From assembly GCA_031430015.1 (NCBI GenBank), contig JANPAR010000160.1, forward strand, positions 1 to 21,905: DNA of 21,905 bases, given 5' to 3'. This document shows, piece by piece, positions 7,308 to 14,209 of this stretch. The translations under genes and the position numbers were made by a program. The stretch comes from CANJDH01 sp031430015 (GTDB lineage Bacteria > Pseudomonadota > Gammaproteobacteria > Burkholderiales > JAEUOS01). Numbering within the stretch: the stretch's first letter is position 1; every line of letters begins with the position of its first letter. Under the pieces are notes generated by a model. It was not told the origin of the DNA. It ran no database searches and worked only from the letters and a program-made list of their open reading frames with translations.

Positions 7308-8276
7308 TTAAATCCTTGGTGCATGAACGGTCGTGGTTCCAAGAATGCTGGTAGTAAGCGGGAACTCGGTAATAGCGGTGGCAACCTTGGTGGCTTCCTC
7401 TATGACCAAACCACGAATGGTGCTGGACCCTGCGCCAATTGCCAGCTTGATCCCCGTGCCTTTCAGCTCTATTCCTTCCCCGCCGACTATCGTGAGGCCT
7501 TCCATTCGAGGAATTGCAATTCCGTCTTCGTCCACTGACACGCCAACTTCCGCCCCAGTACACTCCAGCCGCTCAATACCAACGTAATACTCTACGTCAG
7601 CTGCAATTCTCCCCACCGACAAAAGATTGTTTCTTAGAACGAGATGACTATTGCCCACTCGCATATTCAAGTTCACGACATCAATAGCGTTTGGAGGAGA
7701 TACGCGGAGATGTAATGCAATCGTATCTGGTGTGGAACGAATGAATATTTCATTTCCACGAATCTCCATATCCCACGCAATCGACGGCCCTATCCATTCA
7801 TTTCTCTCGATTCGCATTATTTCGTTGCCGTGGCTATCAGTAAAGTAGCCACTCAAAACAGGAAACGCGGATTGGTCTTCCGGAGGTTCTATGGCAAGAA
7901 CGACTTCGCCGTTCAGGACAATCAGGGTCTTAGCATTCCTGAAGATGCACGAACCGAGAGTTACCGTAATGTTGTTGTGTTCTAGATCAAATTGATCAAA
8001 TGGTCTTTCGACATCTCTCTTTTCTTGGATTTCTTCGTATCGCCTCCTCACTGTGCTCTTAGCAAGCAACCCACGTGTCACTTTATCGTGACAATGTCCG
8101 CACAAAAGACACATGCGCTTTGAATCGTGCTCTTGTGCATCATGAAACTCAGGGTCTATATGTTCGTACTGATAGAAGGCGCATCTGCACACCACACAAC
8201 CGAATTTTGACCGTCGGCGAATTTCTCTCTTCACGTCTACTGGAATATTTCGGCTTAGCCCGAATTTGTTCGTCAT
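7308..8276 (-). CDS. HNH-type endonuclease with beta-rich C-terminal domain
   Basis: 322 residues. The N-terminal 75 residues form a zinc-supported HNH/His-Me finger: CVVC (27-30), YEHIDP with H39, then CLLCGHCH (56-63) supplying the second Cys pair and further His. The middle region (LNGEVVLAIEPPEDQ ... SGYFTDSHGNEIMRIERNEW) and the C-terminal 120 residues are rich in short beta repeats and Gly, like a small beta-helix or sandwich of unknown role. HNH proteins of this kind occur as stand-alone nucleases in defence or mobile contexts. AT-richer codon use than the flanks suggests recent arrival. It starts 27 nt after the nuclease gene at 8304 and lacks a good ribosome site, so it may depend on read-through translation. 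Confidence 0.82.
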   Translation of the reverse strand: MTNKFGLSRNIPVDVKREIRRRSKFGCVVCRCAFYQYEHIDPEFHDAQEHDSKRMCLLCGHCHDKVTRGLLAKSTVRRRYEEIQEKRDVERPFDQFDLEHNNITVTLGSCIFRNAKTLIVLNGEVVLAIEPPEDQSAFPVLSGYFTDSHGNEIMRIERNEWIGPSIAWDMEIRGNEIFIRSTPDTIALHLRVSPPNAIDVVNLNMRVGNSHLVLRNNLLSVGRIAADVEYYVGIERLECTGAEVGVSVDEDGIAIPRMEGLTIVGGEGIELKGTGIKLAIGAGSSTIRGLVIEEATKVATAITEFPLTTSILGTTTVHAPRI

Positions 8277-8294
8277 CGCGGTACTGGACTTAGT

Positions 8295-8306
8295 CGTTGG
8301 GCGTCA
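8295..8306. repeat. 12-bp inverted repeat arm at the end of the PD-(D/E)XK gene
   Basis: CGTTGGGCGTCA here is the exact inverse of TGACGCCCAACG at 8842-8853. The two arms flank the nuclease gene almost exactly: one contains its stop codon, the other lies 22 nt before its ATG. On the minus strand this copy reads TGA then C then GCCCAAC, the usual position and form of the R'' box of an integron cassette. The expected rest of an attC site is missing, because the HNH gene starts 27 nt on. Confidence 0.7.
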
Positions 8307-8819
8307 TGGTTGGTTTGCGGCTAGCGGGCCGAATAGTTTTTCGAGAACCCCGCGGATAGACGGGACCTTCGTGAACCTTCCCTTCGTGATGACGCGAATG
8401 TTCTTCCGTTCTGCCTTCTCACCTGCCGCGTTTCCTTTGGTGTGTTTGGCTATTGGAAAACCTGTCATGTCGGGCAAAGGTTCGCCAGGTTTGCCGCCAA
8501 ACCACAGGAAGGGGCCAAGCTCCATGGTGGAGGAATTGAACAATACCCATAGAACGCAACCGCTACGCTTGCTCCCGAGAGCAACATTAACCTTCTGCTT
8601 TGCCGTTGTGGCATTTTGAGCAGAAGACTTCAGTTGAATGTGGCGGGAAACGCCACCTACTTCAATAATGATGTCGTACCCGGCTGCGTCTGTTTCGGCG
8701 CGAAGAATGTCAACTTCGTGAACGCTGACACTCCACAAGCTGCGCAAGACTTCGCCGACGAAGACGTGCTCCACGAGTTTTTCGCGGCGGCTGGAATGCA
8801 GACTGTCAGATTCGGCCAT
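8304..8819 (-). CDS. PD-(D/E)XK-like nuclease-fold protein
   Basis: 171 residues from ATG 8819. Helix FVGEVLRSLW with E23, then D49 in GYDIIIEV and Q62-L-K64 in RHIQLKSS, fit the restriction-endonuclease fold (alpha-beta-beta, D...QxK). The block GCVLWVLF ... LGPFLWFGGKPGEPLP followed by AKHTKGN belongs to a widespread uncharacterised family that I recognise without a named function. DNA cleavage is an inference from the fold, not shown. Longer in-frame readings up to 9149 overlap the neighbouring secreted-protein gene and are rejected. It lies between two accessory genes in one orientation and is bracketed by a 12-bp inverted repeat. Confidence 0.75.
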   Translation of the reverse strand: MAESDSLHSSRREKLVEHVFVGEVLRSLWSVSVHEVDILRAETDAAGYDIIIEVGGVSRHIQLKSSAQNATTAKQKVNVALGSKRSGCVLWVLFNSSTMELGPFLWFGGKPGEPLPDMTGFPIAKHTKGNAAGEKAERKNIRVITKGRFTKVPSIRGVLEKLFGPLAANQP

Positions 8820-8845
8820 GGCGGATGAGAGAGTGCTCTTGTGAC

Positions 8846-8902
8846 GCCCAACGTGGCCCTGTGCGGCGCGCGCAGCGCGTCCGAACGGGCATAGGGTTGC
8901 CC
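8846..8902 (-). repeat. attC-like element between secreted-protein and nuclease genes
   Basis: On the minus strand a 57-nt element runs from GGGCAAC (complement of 8896-8902) to GTTGGGC (complement of 8846-8852, a perfect GTTRRRY). Read on the plus strand, GGCCCTGTGC (8855-8864) pairs with 8889-8898 along 10 positions counting G-T wobbles, and CGCGC-GCA-GCGCG (8867-8879) closes the tip. It starts 6 nt after the stop of the upstream gene and ends 26 nt before the next ATG. That is the layout of an integron cassette junction. The R'' box GGGCAAC departs from RYYYAAC, so it may be decayed. Confidence 0.5.
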
Positions 8903-8908
8903 TTGCTG

Positions 8909-9313
8909 TCATTTGATGAGAGCCAGCCCTGTCTTGTGGTACTCGCGACGGAGACAAGATTGATACTCGATTTGAATCAGTGAACCAGATCCGTACCGCT
9001 TGGTCGCTGCAACCAGTTCCTTTTCGCATGGCTCTTTGGCTTTCTCTCGAATTTCTTTGGTTGTCGCGTAATTTGTTTTCTCGCGATATTTCGCGTAGAT
9101 CGCACGAAGTAGGAAGTCCTCGGCCATTATGGCGTTGGCCATTACACACGACCCCATGATCAATTGGCCTCCCGGATCACAATATCTCGGCTCGTATAGA
9201 GGCCCTCCGTACGAGCTGAAATCAATTTCGTCTTTATTCACCGAGTCAGCGGCTGACGATTGGCTCCAGCTCAAGGCAACAATCGTTGCGAGGAAAACGA
9301 CGCAATAGTTCAT
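8909..9313 (-). CDS. Small secreted Cys protein, unknown function
   Basis: 134 residues. A clear Sec signal peptide (MNYCVVFLATIVALSWSQSSAAD, cleavage near residue 21) is followed by a mature part with four Cys (C45, C56, C96, C120) that could form two disulfides in the periplasm. The segments CEKELVAATKRYGSG and YQSCLRREY recall the helical pattern of LprI-type lysozyme inhibitor proteins, but the match is too loose to name. There is no lipobox. It is the first gene of the AT-richer accessory trio and is preceded 8 nt upstream by GTTAGCC, a possible cassette boundary. Confidence 0.72.
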   Translation of the reverse strand: MNYCVVFLATIVALSWSQSSAADSVNKDEIDFSSYGGPLYEPRYCDPGGQLIMGSCVMANAIMAEDFLLRAIYAKYREKTNYATTKEIREKAKEPCEKELVAATKRYGSGSLIQIEYQSCLRREYHKTGLALIK

Positions 9314-9318
9314 TCCGA

Positions 9319-9328
9319 GAAGGCTAAC
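9319..9328. repeat. 10-bp inverted repeat arm bounding the accessory trio
   Basis: GAAGGCTAAC here is the exact inverse of GTTAGCCTTC at 7284-7293. The pair encloses all three accessory genes. On the minus strand this copy gives CAC-GTTAGCC-TTC eight nt before the first ATG, the same setting as CAC-GTTGGGC-GTC before the second gene. Confidence 0.65.
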
Positions 9329-9361
9329 GTGAAGTGCCCGACCTATTCGTGGGAATTAAAA

Positions 9362-9393
9362 GCGCCATGCCGTCGCACAGTCTGGCATAGCGC
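9362..9393. repeat. 10-bp hairpin upstream of the secreted-protein gene
   Basis: GCGCCATGCC (9362-9371) and GGCATAGCGC (9384-9393) pair around a 12-nt loop, with one position that is G-U on the minus-strand RNA. It could be the core of a decayed attC-like site ending at GTTAGCC (complement of 9322-9328) or simply an upstream leader structure. Confidence 0.55.
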
Positions 9394-9563
9394 AGCTCAA
9401 GTCGTTGATGGGCAGAGTATTTCAAAATAAAAATTTGCCAAAACGCGACCTATAGCCAAAATCAAAAGCGGCAACGCAAGCGAGATTGATCAACTCTGAT
9501 TGTCGCGCTTGGTAGCGCACCAGTCAATCGCATTGGCTCATTTTTCATAAGCCGGTTCATTGA

Positions 9564-9627
9564 AAACCGTTGGTGCAAGCCATTGAGCGGCGATATGTGT
9601 CGATTCATCCGCTCACACCAACGGTTT
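9564..9627. repeat. Long bulged hairpin downstream of the methyltransferase gene
   Basis: A perfect 12-bp outer stem (AAACCGTTGGTG 9564-9575 with 9616-9627) and a perfect 7-bp inner stem (TGAGCGG 9584-9590 with 9609-9615) are joined by an 8-nt one-sided bulge, with an 18-nt loop. It lies 11 nt past the stop of the minus-strand methyltransferase gene. The minus-strand transcript would leave the stem with only four U, so it may be a weak terminator, an RNA-stabilising element or a protein site. Confidence 0.75.
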
Positions 9628-9637
9628 CAGGGCATCA

Positions 9638-10480
9638 CTACCGCCGCACGCGCGCGACGATGCGCGCGCCGCCGAGTTTGCCTGCAGTGAACAGGCCGAC
9701 GAAAAAGCTGTAGGTGTGATCCCACGCGTCGAAGTGGGCTGCGCCGAATTTTGCGACGGTGGTGTCGCGCAGGGAGCGGTACATGGCGAGGCGCTTGACG
9801 AGTACGTCGCGCCAGGGTGCGGATAAATCTTCGTGTGAGGTGATGGCGCAGCCTTGCTCATGCAAGAGGTCGAGGTAGCGCTGTGCGCTGGCGATGCCGG
9901 GTGCATGCATCTCGGCGGCGAGGCGGGCTTCTTCGTTGGTGCTCAAGGGGGCGAGCAGCACGGCGTCGGTGAAGGCGATGGTGCCGCCGGGTTTGGTGAC
10001 GCGCACGGCTTCGCGAATGACTGCTGCTTTGTCGGGGATGTGCAGCCAGGCTTCCTGGCTCATCACCACGTCGAACGCGTCAGCGGGCAGGGGTAGGGCG
10101 GTGGCGTCGCCTTGTTTGAAATCGACGAGGTGGTCGAGCTTGACGCGCTTGGTTAAGCGTTGTGCGGCGTCGACGCGGCTTTGGGTGAAGTCGATGCCGG
10201 TGACGCGGCAGCCGATGCGGTGCGCGATCCAGCGTGCCGGGCCGCCCATGCCGCTGCAGATGTCGAGGACGTGATGCCCTGGTTTGATGCCGGCACGCTC
10301 GGCGAGGGCGTCAACCACTTCGATGCCGCCGTAGTGATCCTGATCGAAATCCTTGAGCGCGTCTTCGGTGAGCGCGTTGAGGTCGTCGCCGCGTGCGGTG
10401 AGTTTGGCGAGGATCTCGTCTTCGTTGATCGGGTGGGTGTCGTAGAAGTCGATCACACCGTCTTTGTGGCTGTTGCTCAT
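9638..10480 (-). CDS. Class I SAM-dependent methyltransferase
   Basis: 280 residues from ATG 10480. Rossmann motif I is VLDICSGMGGPARW (71-84), the acidic residue of motif II is in GIDFT (D97), and motif IV/post-I blocks FKQGDATALPLP, FDVVMSQEAWLHIPDK and RVTKPGGTIAF follow. The HYGG and QEAWLHI signature resembles the sarcosine/phosphoethanolamine N-methyltransferase-like group; the substrate is not determinable. Its ATG overlaps the TGA of the upstream Cys-cluster gene (ATGA), so the two are translationally coupled. Codons 18-37 recur as a relic at 5859-5918. A bulged hairpin lies just past its stop. Confidence 0.9.
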   Translation of the reverse strand: MSNSHKDGVIDFYDTHPINEDEILAKLTARGDDLNALTEDALKDFDQDHYGGIEVVDALAERAGIKPGHHVLDICSGMGGPARWIAHRIGCRVTGIDFTQSRVDAAQRLTKRVKLDHLVDFKQGDATALPLPADAFDVVMSQEAWLHIPDKAAVIREAVRVTKPGGTIAFTDAVLLAPLSTNEEARLAAEMHAPGIASAQRYLDLLHEQGCAITSHEDLSAPWRDVLVKRLAMYRSLRDTTVAKFGAAHFDAWDHTYSFFVGLFTAGKLGGARIVARVRR

Positions 10481-10818
10481 GGTGTTGTGGCGGCGAGTGC
10501 CGCAGCGGATGCGGGAAGGGGAAGCAGGCCGTGCGCTGCGCGGGCACGCTGGCATTTGTCATCGCCTGGCTCGACTTCGCGGCAGGGTGACGGGCGTTGC
10601 GCGTACACGCTGCACGAGACCTTGCGGCCGACGCGGCCTTGCAGCGCGTTGCAGTGGGGCGTGGCCTGATTGGTGCCGCGCATGCAGGCGCGGGCGGGGC
10701 TGAGTTGTTCGACCAGGGATTCAGCGAGATCGGGGGCTTCGGCCCAGTAGAACGAGACGCGAAATGCCGCGCAACACGCGCCGCATTGCTGGCAGGGGGA
10801 GGCGTCTCGAAGCGTCAT
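10477..10818 (-). CDS. YkgJ-family cysteine-cluster protein
   Basis: 113 residues starting MTLRDASPCQQCGACCAAF. The CxxCxxCC cluster (C9, C12, C15, C16) and later Cys in PHCNALQG, VSCSVYAQRPSPCREVE and DDKCQRARAAHGL are the zinc- or iron-cluster signature of the YkgJ (UPF0153) family, whose function is unknown. Its stop overlaps the next start by ATGA. The ATG 10818 has no strong ribosome site. It lies 79 nt after the DUF1116 gene in the same direction and may be at the end of the same transcript. Confidence 0.9.
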   Translation of the reverse strand: MTLRDASPCQQCGACCAAFRVSFYWAEAPDLAESLVEQLSPARACMRGTNQATPHCNALQGRVGRKVSCSVYAQRPSPCREVEPGDDKCQRARAAHGLLPLPASAAALAATTP

Positions 10819-10897
10819 GCGCTGACCGGTTCAGCCGTCAGTCAGTGTCAGGCAACGGTTGCAGGGCGCGTAGTCGCGGCGCGCACAGTTGCGGCAC

Positions 10898-12352
10898 TCA
10901 CGCTACGCCGCATTGTTGCGCCAGCGCACGCAGCGCCTTGGTGTAGCAGGCCATCGGCGGGCGCACGATGCCGGCGCCGATCTGGCCGATGCCGGCCTCC
11001 TTGTGCGCGATGCCGGTGGTGACCACCGGGCGGATGCCGGTATCGACGATCTTGCGGATGTCCATGCCGGTCGGCGCGCCGTCAAACTCCAGATTGGGCA
11101 GCGAGAGCGCCGGGTTGCGTGTCGTGGTGATGTGATACATCAGGCGCGAATAGGCGGTCGCATCGGCGACCGAGCCGCCTACCAGCAGCGTGAGCGCGGG
11201 GGATGCGGCGAGCGACATGCCGCCGTAACCGGCGGTCTCGCAAATCGCCGAATCGCCCAGATCCGGATTGGCGTCTGCCTGTTTGAAGCCGGGGAAAAAC
11301 AGGCCCACGGGAAGATCGGAAGGCGCTTCAAACCACTGTTTGCCCAGGCCCGAGACGCGAATCGCGGTGGTGGTGCCATTGCGCGCGGTGGCGGTGACGA
11401 TGGAGGAATGCTCAACGCCGTGCGCAGCGTCCATGATGGCCTTGGAGGCCACCATCGACAGGTTGAGGAAAAACTGCGAGGTGTTGGAGATGAATTCGAG
11501 CGTCTCTTTCACATGCGCCTGCGGCGCATCGGTGGCGGCCAGTGAGGTCGCCATCTGCATGAAGTAGAGCGCGGTGGCGGCAGCGTTGCGCGAGTGCACT
11601 TCGTCGCCCATCAACAGCGCCTGCGCCTGAATCGATTTGAGATCAACGCCTTCCTGCCTGCTGTTGACCGAGGCGAGGGTTGCGGCCTTGAGTGTGGGCG
11701 CGAGCACGCGCTCGAACCACTTGAGGCGAGTCAGCACTTCAGGGCTGTTGGCGCCGAAGCGCAGGCACTTGCCGATGCCTTCGTTGAGGTTGGTGTAGGC
11801 GAGATTGCCGTGGGTGCTGTTCCTGACCACGAACACCGGCATCGATTGCGAAATGATGCCGGTCATCGGCCCGACTGCCTTGAAGTCATGGCATTGCGCG
11901 AAGGTGATGTCGCCGCGCGCGAGCATGGTGCGCGCGGCCTCGGGCGTGGCGGCCCAGCCTTCGTAGAGCACTGCGCCAATCATTGCGCCATGCATCGGGC
12001 CGCACATGTCGGGCCACGCCACCGGCGCGCCGGCGTGCAGCAGGATGCGCTGCGATTTCATTTCAGGCCACAGGCTGTCGGCGCGCAGGGCGACATCGAC
12101 CAGCATCGGGCGTGCGGCGATGACTTTTTCGCACGCGAGGGTGTTGGCGGCGTCGATCTTCGAGCCGATGGCCTGCGAGTCTGCCGCGTCGCCCATCAAC
12201 TGCGCGAGTTGCCAGGCGAGTGCGGGGTCGGCGTCGCCCGGTGGTTGCCAGTCGAGTTGTTGCGCGCTGCCGCCATTGGCGGTAACGCTGTCGATGAAGC
12301 TGTCGAGGCCGGTGTTGATGACGTTCGGGGCGGAGGCGAGAAGCGTGGACAT
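10898..12352 (-). CDS. allG: DUF1116 protein, oxamate carbamoyltransferase subunit AllG
   Basis: 484-residue DUF1116 (YlbE) protein. In E. coli the FdrA, YlbE and YlbF proteins (AllF, AllG, AllH) were shown together to act as oxamate carbamoyltransferase, converting oxalurate and phosphate to oxamate and carbamoyl phosphate in allantoin breakdown. Recognisable blocks are MCGPMHGAMIGAVLYEGWA, FAQCHDFKAVGPMTGIIS, VRNSTHGNLAYTNLNEGIGK and DLGDSAICETAGYGGMSL. The last gene of the fabI-fdrA-allK-allH-allG run, 21 nt after allH. All partner subunits are present, which supports the assignment; activity in this organism is inferred. Confidence 0.9.
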   Translation of the reverse strand: MSTLLASAPNVINTGLDSFIDSVTANGGSAQQLDWQPPGDADPALAWQLAQLMGDAADSQAIGSKIDAANTLACEKVIAARPMLVDVALRADSLWPEMKSQRILLHAGAPVAWPDMCGPMHGAMIGAVLYEGWAATPEAARTMLARGDITFAQCHDFKAVGPMTGIISQSMPVFVVRNSTHGNLAYTNLNEGIGKCLRFGANSPEVLTRLKWFERVLAPTLKAATLASVNSRQEGVDLKSIQAQALLMGDEVHSRNAAATALYFMQMATSLAATDAPQAHVKETLEFISNTSQFFLNLSMVASKAIMDAAHGVEHSSIVTATARNGTTTAIRVSGLGKQWFEAPSDLPVGLFFPGFKQADANPDLGDSAICETAGYGGMSLAASPALTLLVGGSVADATAYSRLMYHITTTRNPALSLPNLEFDGAPTGMDIRKIVDTGIRPVVTTGIAHKEAGIGQIGAGIVRPPMACYTKALRALAQQCGVA

Positions 12353-12373
12353 GATGAGATCAGTGGGCAGGGA

Positions 12374-13246
12374 TCAGGTAAGCGGGCTGGCACTTTTTCG
12401 CAGGGCAGTCATGAAACCGGCGAGCATGTCCCAGCCTGACGATGCGCCGATGGAAACGAGTGCGTTTGCGTGGGTGAATGCAGCGTGAGCATCGCACTGT
12501 GCGATGGCGGCGGCGAACGCATGCAGCGCTGCGTAGCTCTGGCCGCGCGCGAGATCGGCGAGCAGGGCCGCGCTGATGGCGTGCGTGCGTGTTGCGGCGT
12601 GATCGATGATTTGCGTTGCAGCCTGCTGCCAGCGTGCATCGTCCGGCAGGTGCGTCAGATGCAAGGCGAACAGCGCACCACCCACGAAATCGTCGCCGGA
12701 GGGTGTGAGGCCGCTGCCCACGCCGAGCAAGCGCTGCGCGGCGCCGGCAAAAGCTTGTGCTGCGGCGGGCGCATCATCGAGCGCGCAGGCCAGCGCCAGT
12801 GCGTGGACGGCATCGACGCGGTGACTGAGGGGGAAAGCAGGAGCTTGCCCGGTGAACAGGCAGGCAAAGCCGCGCGGAGTGGAATGATCGATCAGGCGAA
12901 GAATGGCTCTGGATGCGGATGTACGGGCATCATTGGCTGAAAAGTCGCATCCACCAAGGGTTTCCAAAGGGTGGCCGATGGAGATTTGCGTAGCGTCATC
13001 AAACTCAAGCACTTCGGGTGCCGCGCCGGCATCGATCAGCACAGTGCGGGGATGATCCGGCCCACTGTGGCTCACCCACACGATCTGATCGCCTGCGAGG
13101 CGAAATGGCGTTGCTTCGAACCCAGATACGGCGCGCGTCACGCCGCCACTTGTGCGCAGGGCGGCGTGGGCCAATGTGCCGCAGCGGCGTACCGGTGCGG
13201 CGGATGGCGTTGGCGCAAAGACAGCAAGGTCGGCAGCACTGCGCAT
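12374..13246 (-). CDS. allH: DUF2877 protein, oxamate carbamoyltransferase subunit AllH
   Basis: 290-residue DUF2877 (YlbF) protein. The family hallmark LLGVGSGLTPSGDDFVGG lies near residues 173-190; an N-terminal beta-rich part and an Ala-rich helical C-terminus surround it. It is the third subunit partner of FdrA and the DUF1116 protein in the oxalurate-splitting complex. Its ATG shares one base with the carbamate kinase TAA (TAATG at 13248-13244), so translation is coupled. The subunit role is known from E. coli and transferred here by synteny. Confidence 0.88.
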   Translation of the reverse strand: MRSAADLAVFAPTPSAAPVRRCGTLAHAALRTSGGVTRAVSGFEATPFRLAGDQIVWVSHSGPDHPRTVLIDAGAAPEVLEFDDATQISIGHPLETLGGCDFSANDARTSASRAILRLIDHSTPRGFACLFTGQAPAFPLSHRVDAVHALALACALDDAPAAAQAFAGAAQRLLGVGSGLTPSGDDFVGGALFALHLTHLPDDARWQQAATQIIDHAATRTHAISAALLADLARGQSYAALHAFAAAIAQCDAHAAFTHANALVSIGASSGWDMLAGFMTALRKSASPLT

Positions 13247-14205
13247 TACGCGCCGCCCCCATCGCGGGTGATGCGCGTACCGGCGCGGCCTTCGACCGCT
13301 TCGAAGGTTTGCTCCAGCGAGGTGATGACGACCGCGCCATCAAAGTGTTCGAGATACTGGATCGCCGCCATGATCTTCGGCCCCATGCTGCCGGGCGGAA
13401 ACTGGCCATCGGCCAAATGCCCGCGCGCCTCACTTACCGTCAGCCGCGCGATGCCGCGCTGCGTCGGCTTGCCGAAATCGAGCATCACCTGCTCGACGCC
13501 GGTGATCATCACGAAGGTTTGGGCGTGCAGTTGCGCGGCGAGCATGGCCGAGGTGAGGTCTTTGTCGATCACCGCCGGCACGCCCTTGTAATCGCCATTG
13601 GCGTCACGGATCACCGGAATGCCGCCGCCGCCGGCTGCGATCGGGATGATGTTGGCGGCGAGCAGGGCCTCGATGGCGGGCAGGTCGAGAATGGCGAGCG
13701 GCTGCGGCGACGGCACGACGCGGCGGTAACCGCGCCCCGAGTCTTCGACCATCACCCAGCCGGTCTCCTCGGCCATTTGCGCGGCTTCTTCCTTGCTGAA
13801 AAATTTGCCGACCGGTTTGGTGGGGTGCGTGAATGCAGGGTCGTTGGGATCAACCTCAACTTCGGTCAGCACCGCGGCCACCACCGCGTGGCAGTCGTGG
13901 TGGCGCAGCACATTGGTGAAGCTTTGTTCAAACATGTAGCCCATGCCGCCCTGCGAGTGCGCGACGCACACGTCCATCGGCATCGGCGGCAATTCGCGCG
14001 CGGTCTTGGCCATGCGATAGAGAATGTTGCCGACCACCGGGCCGTTGCCGTGGGTCAACACCAGCTTGTAGCCGCCCTCGATCATGCGCACGAAGTGTTC
14101 GCACAGTTGCGCCATCAGGCCGAGCTGTTCTTCGGCCGTTCCCTTGATGGTGGGTGGGTAGGCGGCGTTGCCGCCGAGGGCAACGACGATTCGCTGGTCG
14201 CTCAT
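13246..14205 (-). CDS. allK: Catabolic carbamate kinase (AllK/ArcC type)
   Basis: 319-residue amino-acid-kinase fold enzyme that makes ATP from carbamoyl phosphate and ADP, releasing ammonia and CO2. Visible marks are IVVALGGNA at the start, THGNGPVVGN, the carbamate kinase block VPSPQPLAI, AAGGGGIPV, DKDLTSAMLA and PPGSMGPKIMAAI. It sits 4 nt after fdrA and overlaps allH, inside the oxamate carbamoyltransferase genes, so it serves the purine/oxalurate route rather than arginine deimination; no arcA or arcB is nearby. Confidence 0.95.
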   Translation of the reverse strand: MSDQRIVVALGGNAAYPPTIKGTAEEQLGLMAQLCEHFVRMIEGGYKLVLTHGNGPVVGNILYRMAKTARELPPMPMDVCVAHSQGGMGYMFEQSFTNVLRHHDCHAVVAAVLTEVEVDPNDPAFTHPTKPVGKFFSKEEAAQMAEETGWVMVEDSGRGYRRVVPSPQPLAILDLPAIEALLAANIIPIAAGGGGIPVIRDANGDYKGVPAVIDKDLTSAMLAAQLHAQTFVMITGVEQVMLDFGKPTQRGIARLTVSEARGHLADGQFPPGSMGPKIMAAIQYLEHFDGAVVITSLEQTFEAVEGRAGTRITRDGGGA

Positions 14206-14209
14206 CGTC

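Larger units (their letters stand above)
9314..9637. other. 324-nt AT-richer non-coding gap with hairpins
   Basis: No credible gene lies here. It is the upstream side of the accessory trio and the downstream side of the methyltransferase gene (both minus). It contains GAAGGCTAAC at 9319-9328, a hairpin at 9362-9393, an A/T-rich stretch around 9418-9470, and a long bulged hairpin at 9564-9627. The composition is that of the trio rather than of the flanking chromosome. Confidence 0.7.

Noticed and set aside
8304..9149. Longer 281-residue version of the PD-(D/E)XK protein
   Set aside because: The extra 110 residues would overlap the secreted-protein gene and the attC-like element, and they lack family similarity. 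ATG 8819 gives the family length.
9564..9627. The bulged hairpin as an integron attC site
   Set aside because: It has stem, bulge and loop of about the right size, but the GTT is in the 5' arm and the AAC in the 3' arm on both strands (the structure is palindromic), the reverse of R'' and R' boxes, and neither box fits the consensus.
7230..9640. Search for an integrase, transposase or tRNA attachment site next to the accessory patch
   Set aside because: No recombinase coding sequence and no tRNA gene is visible on either strand. The mobile origin rests only on composition and repeats.
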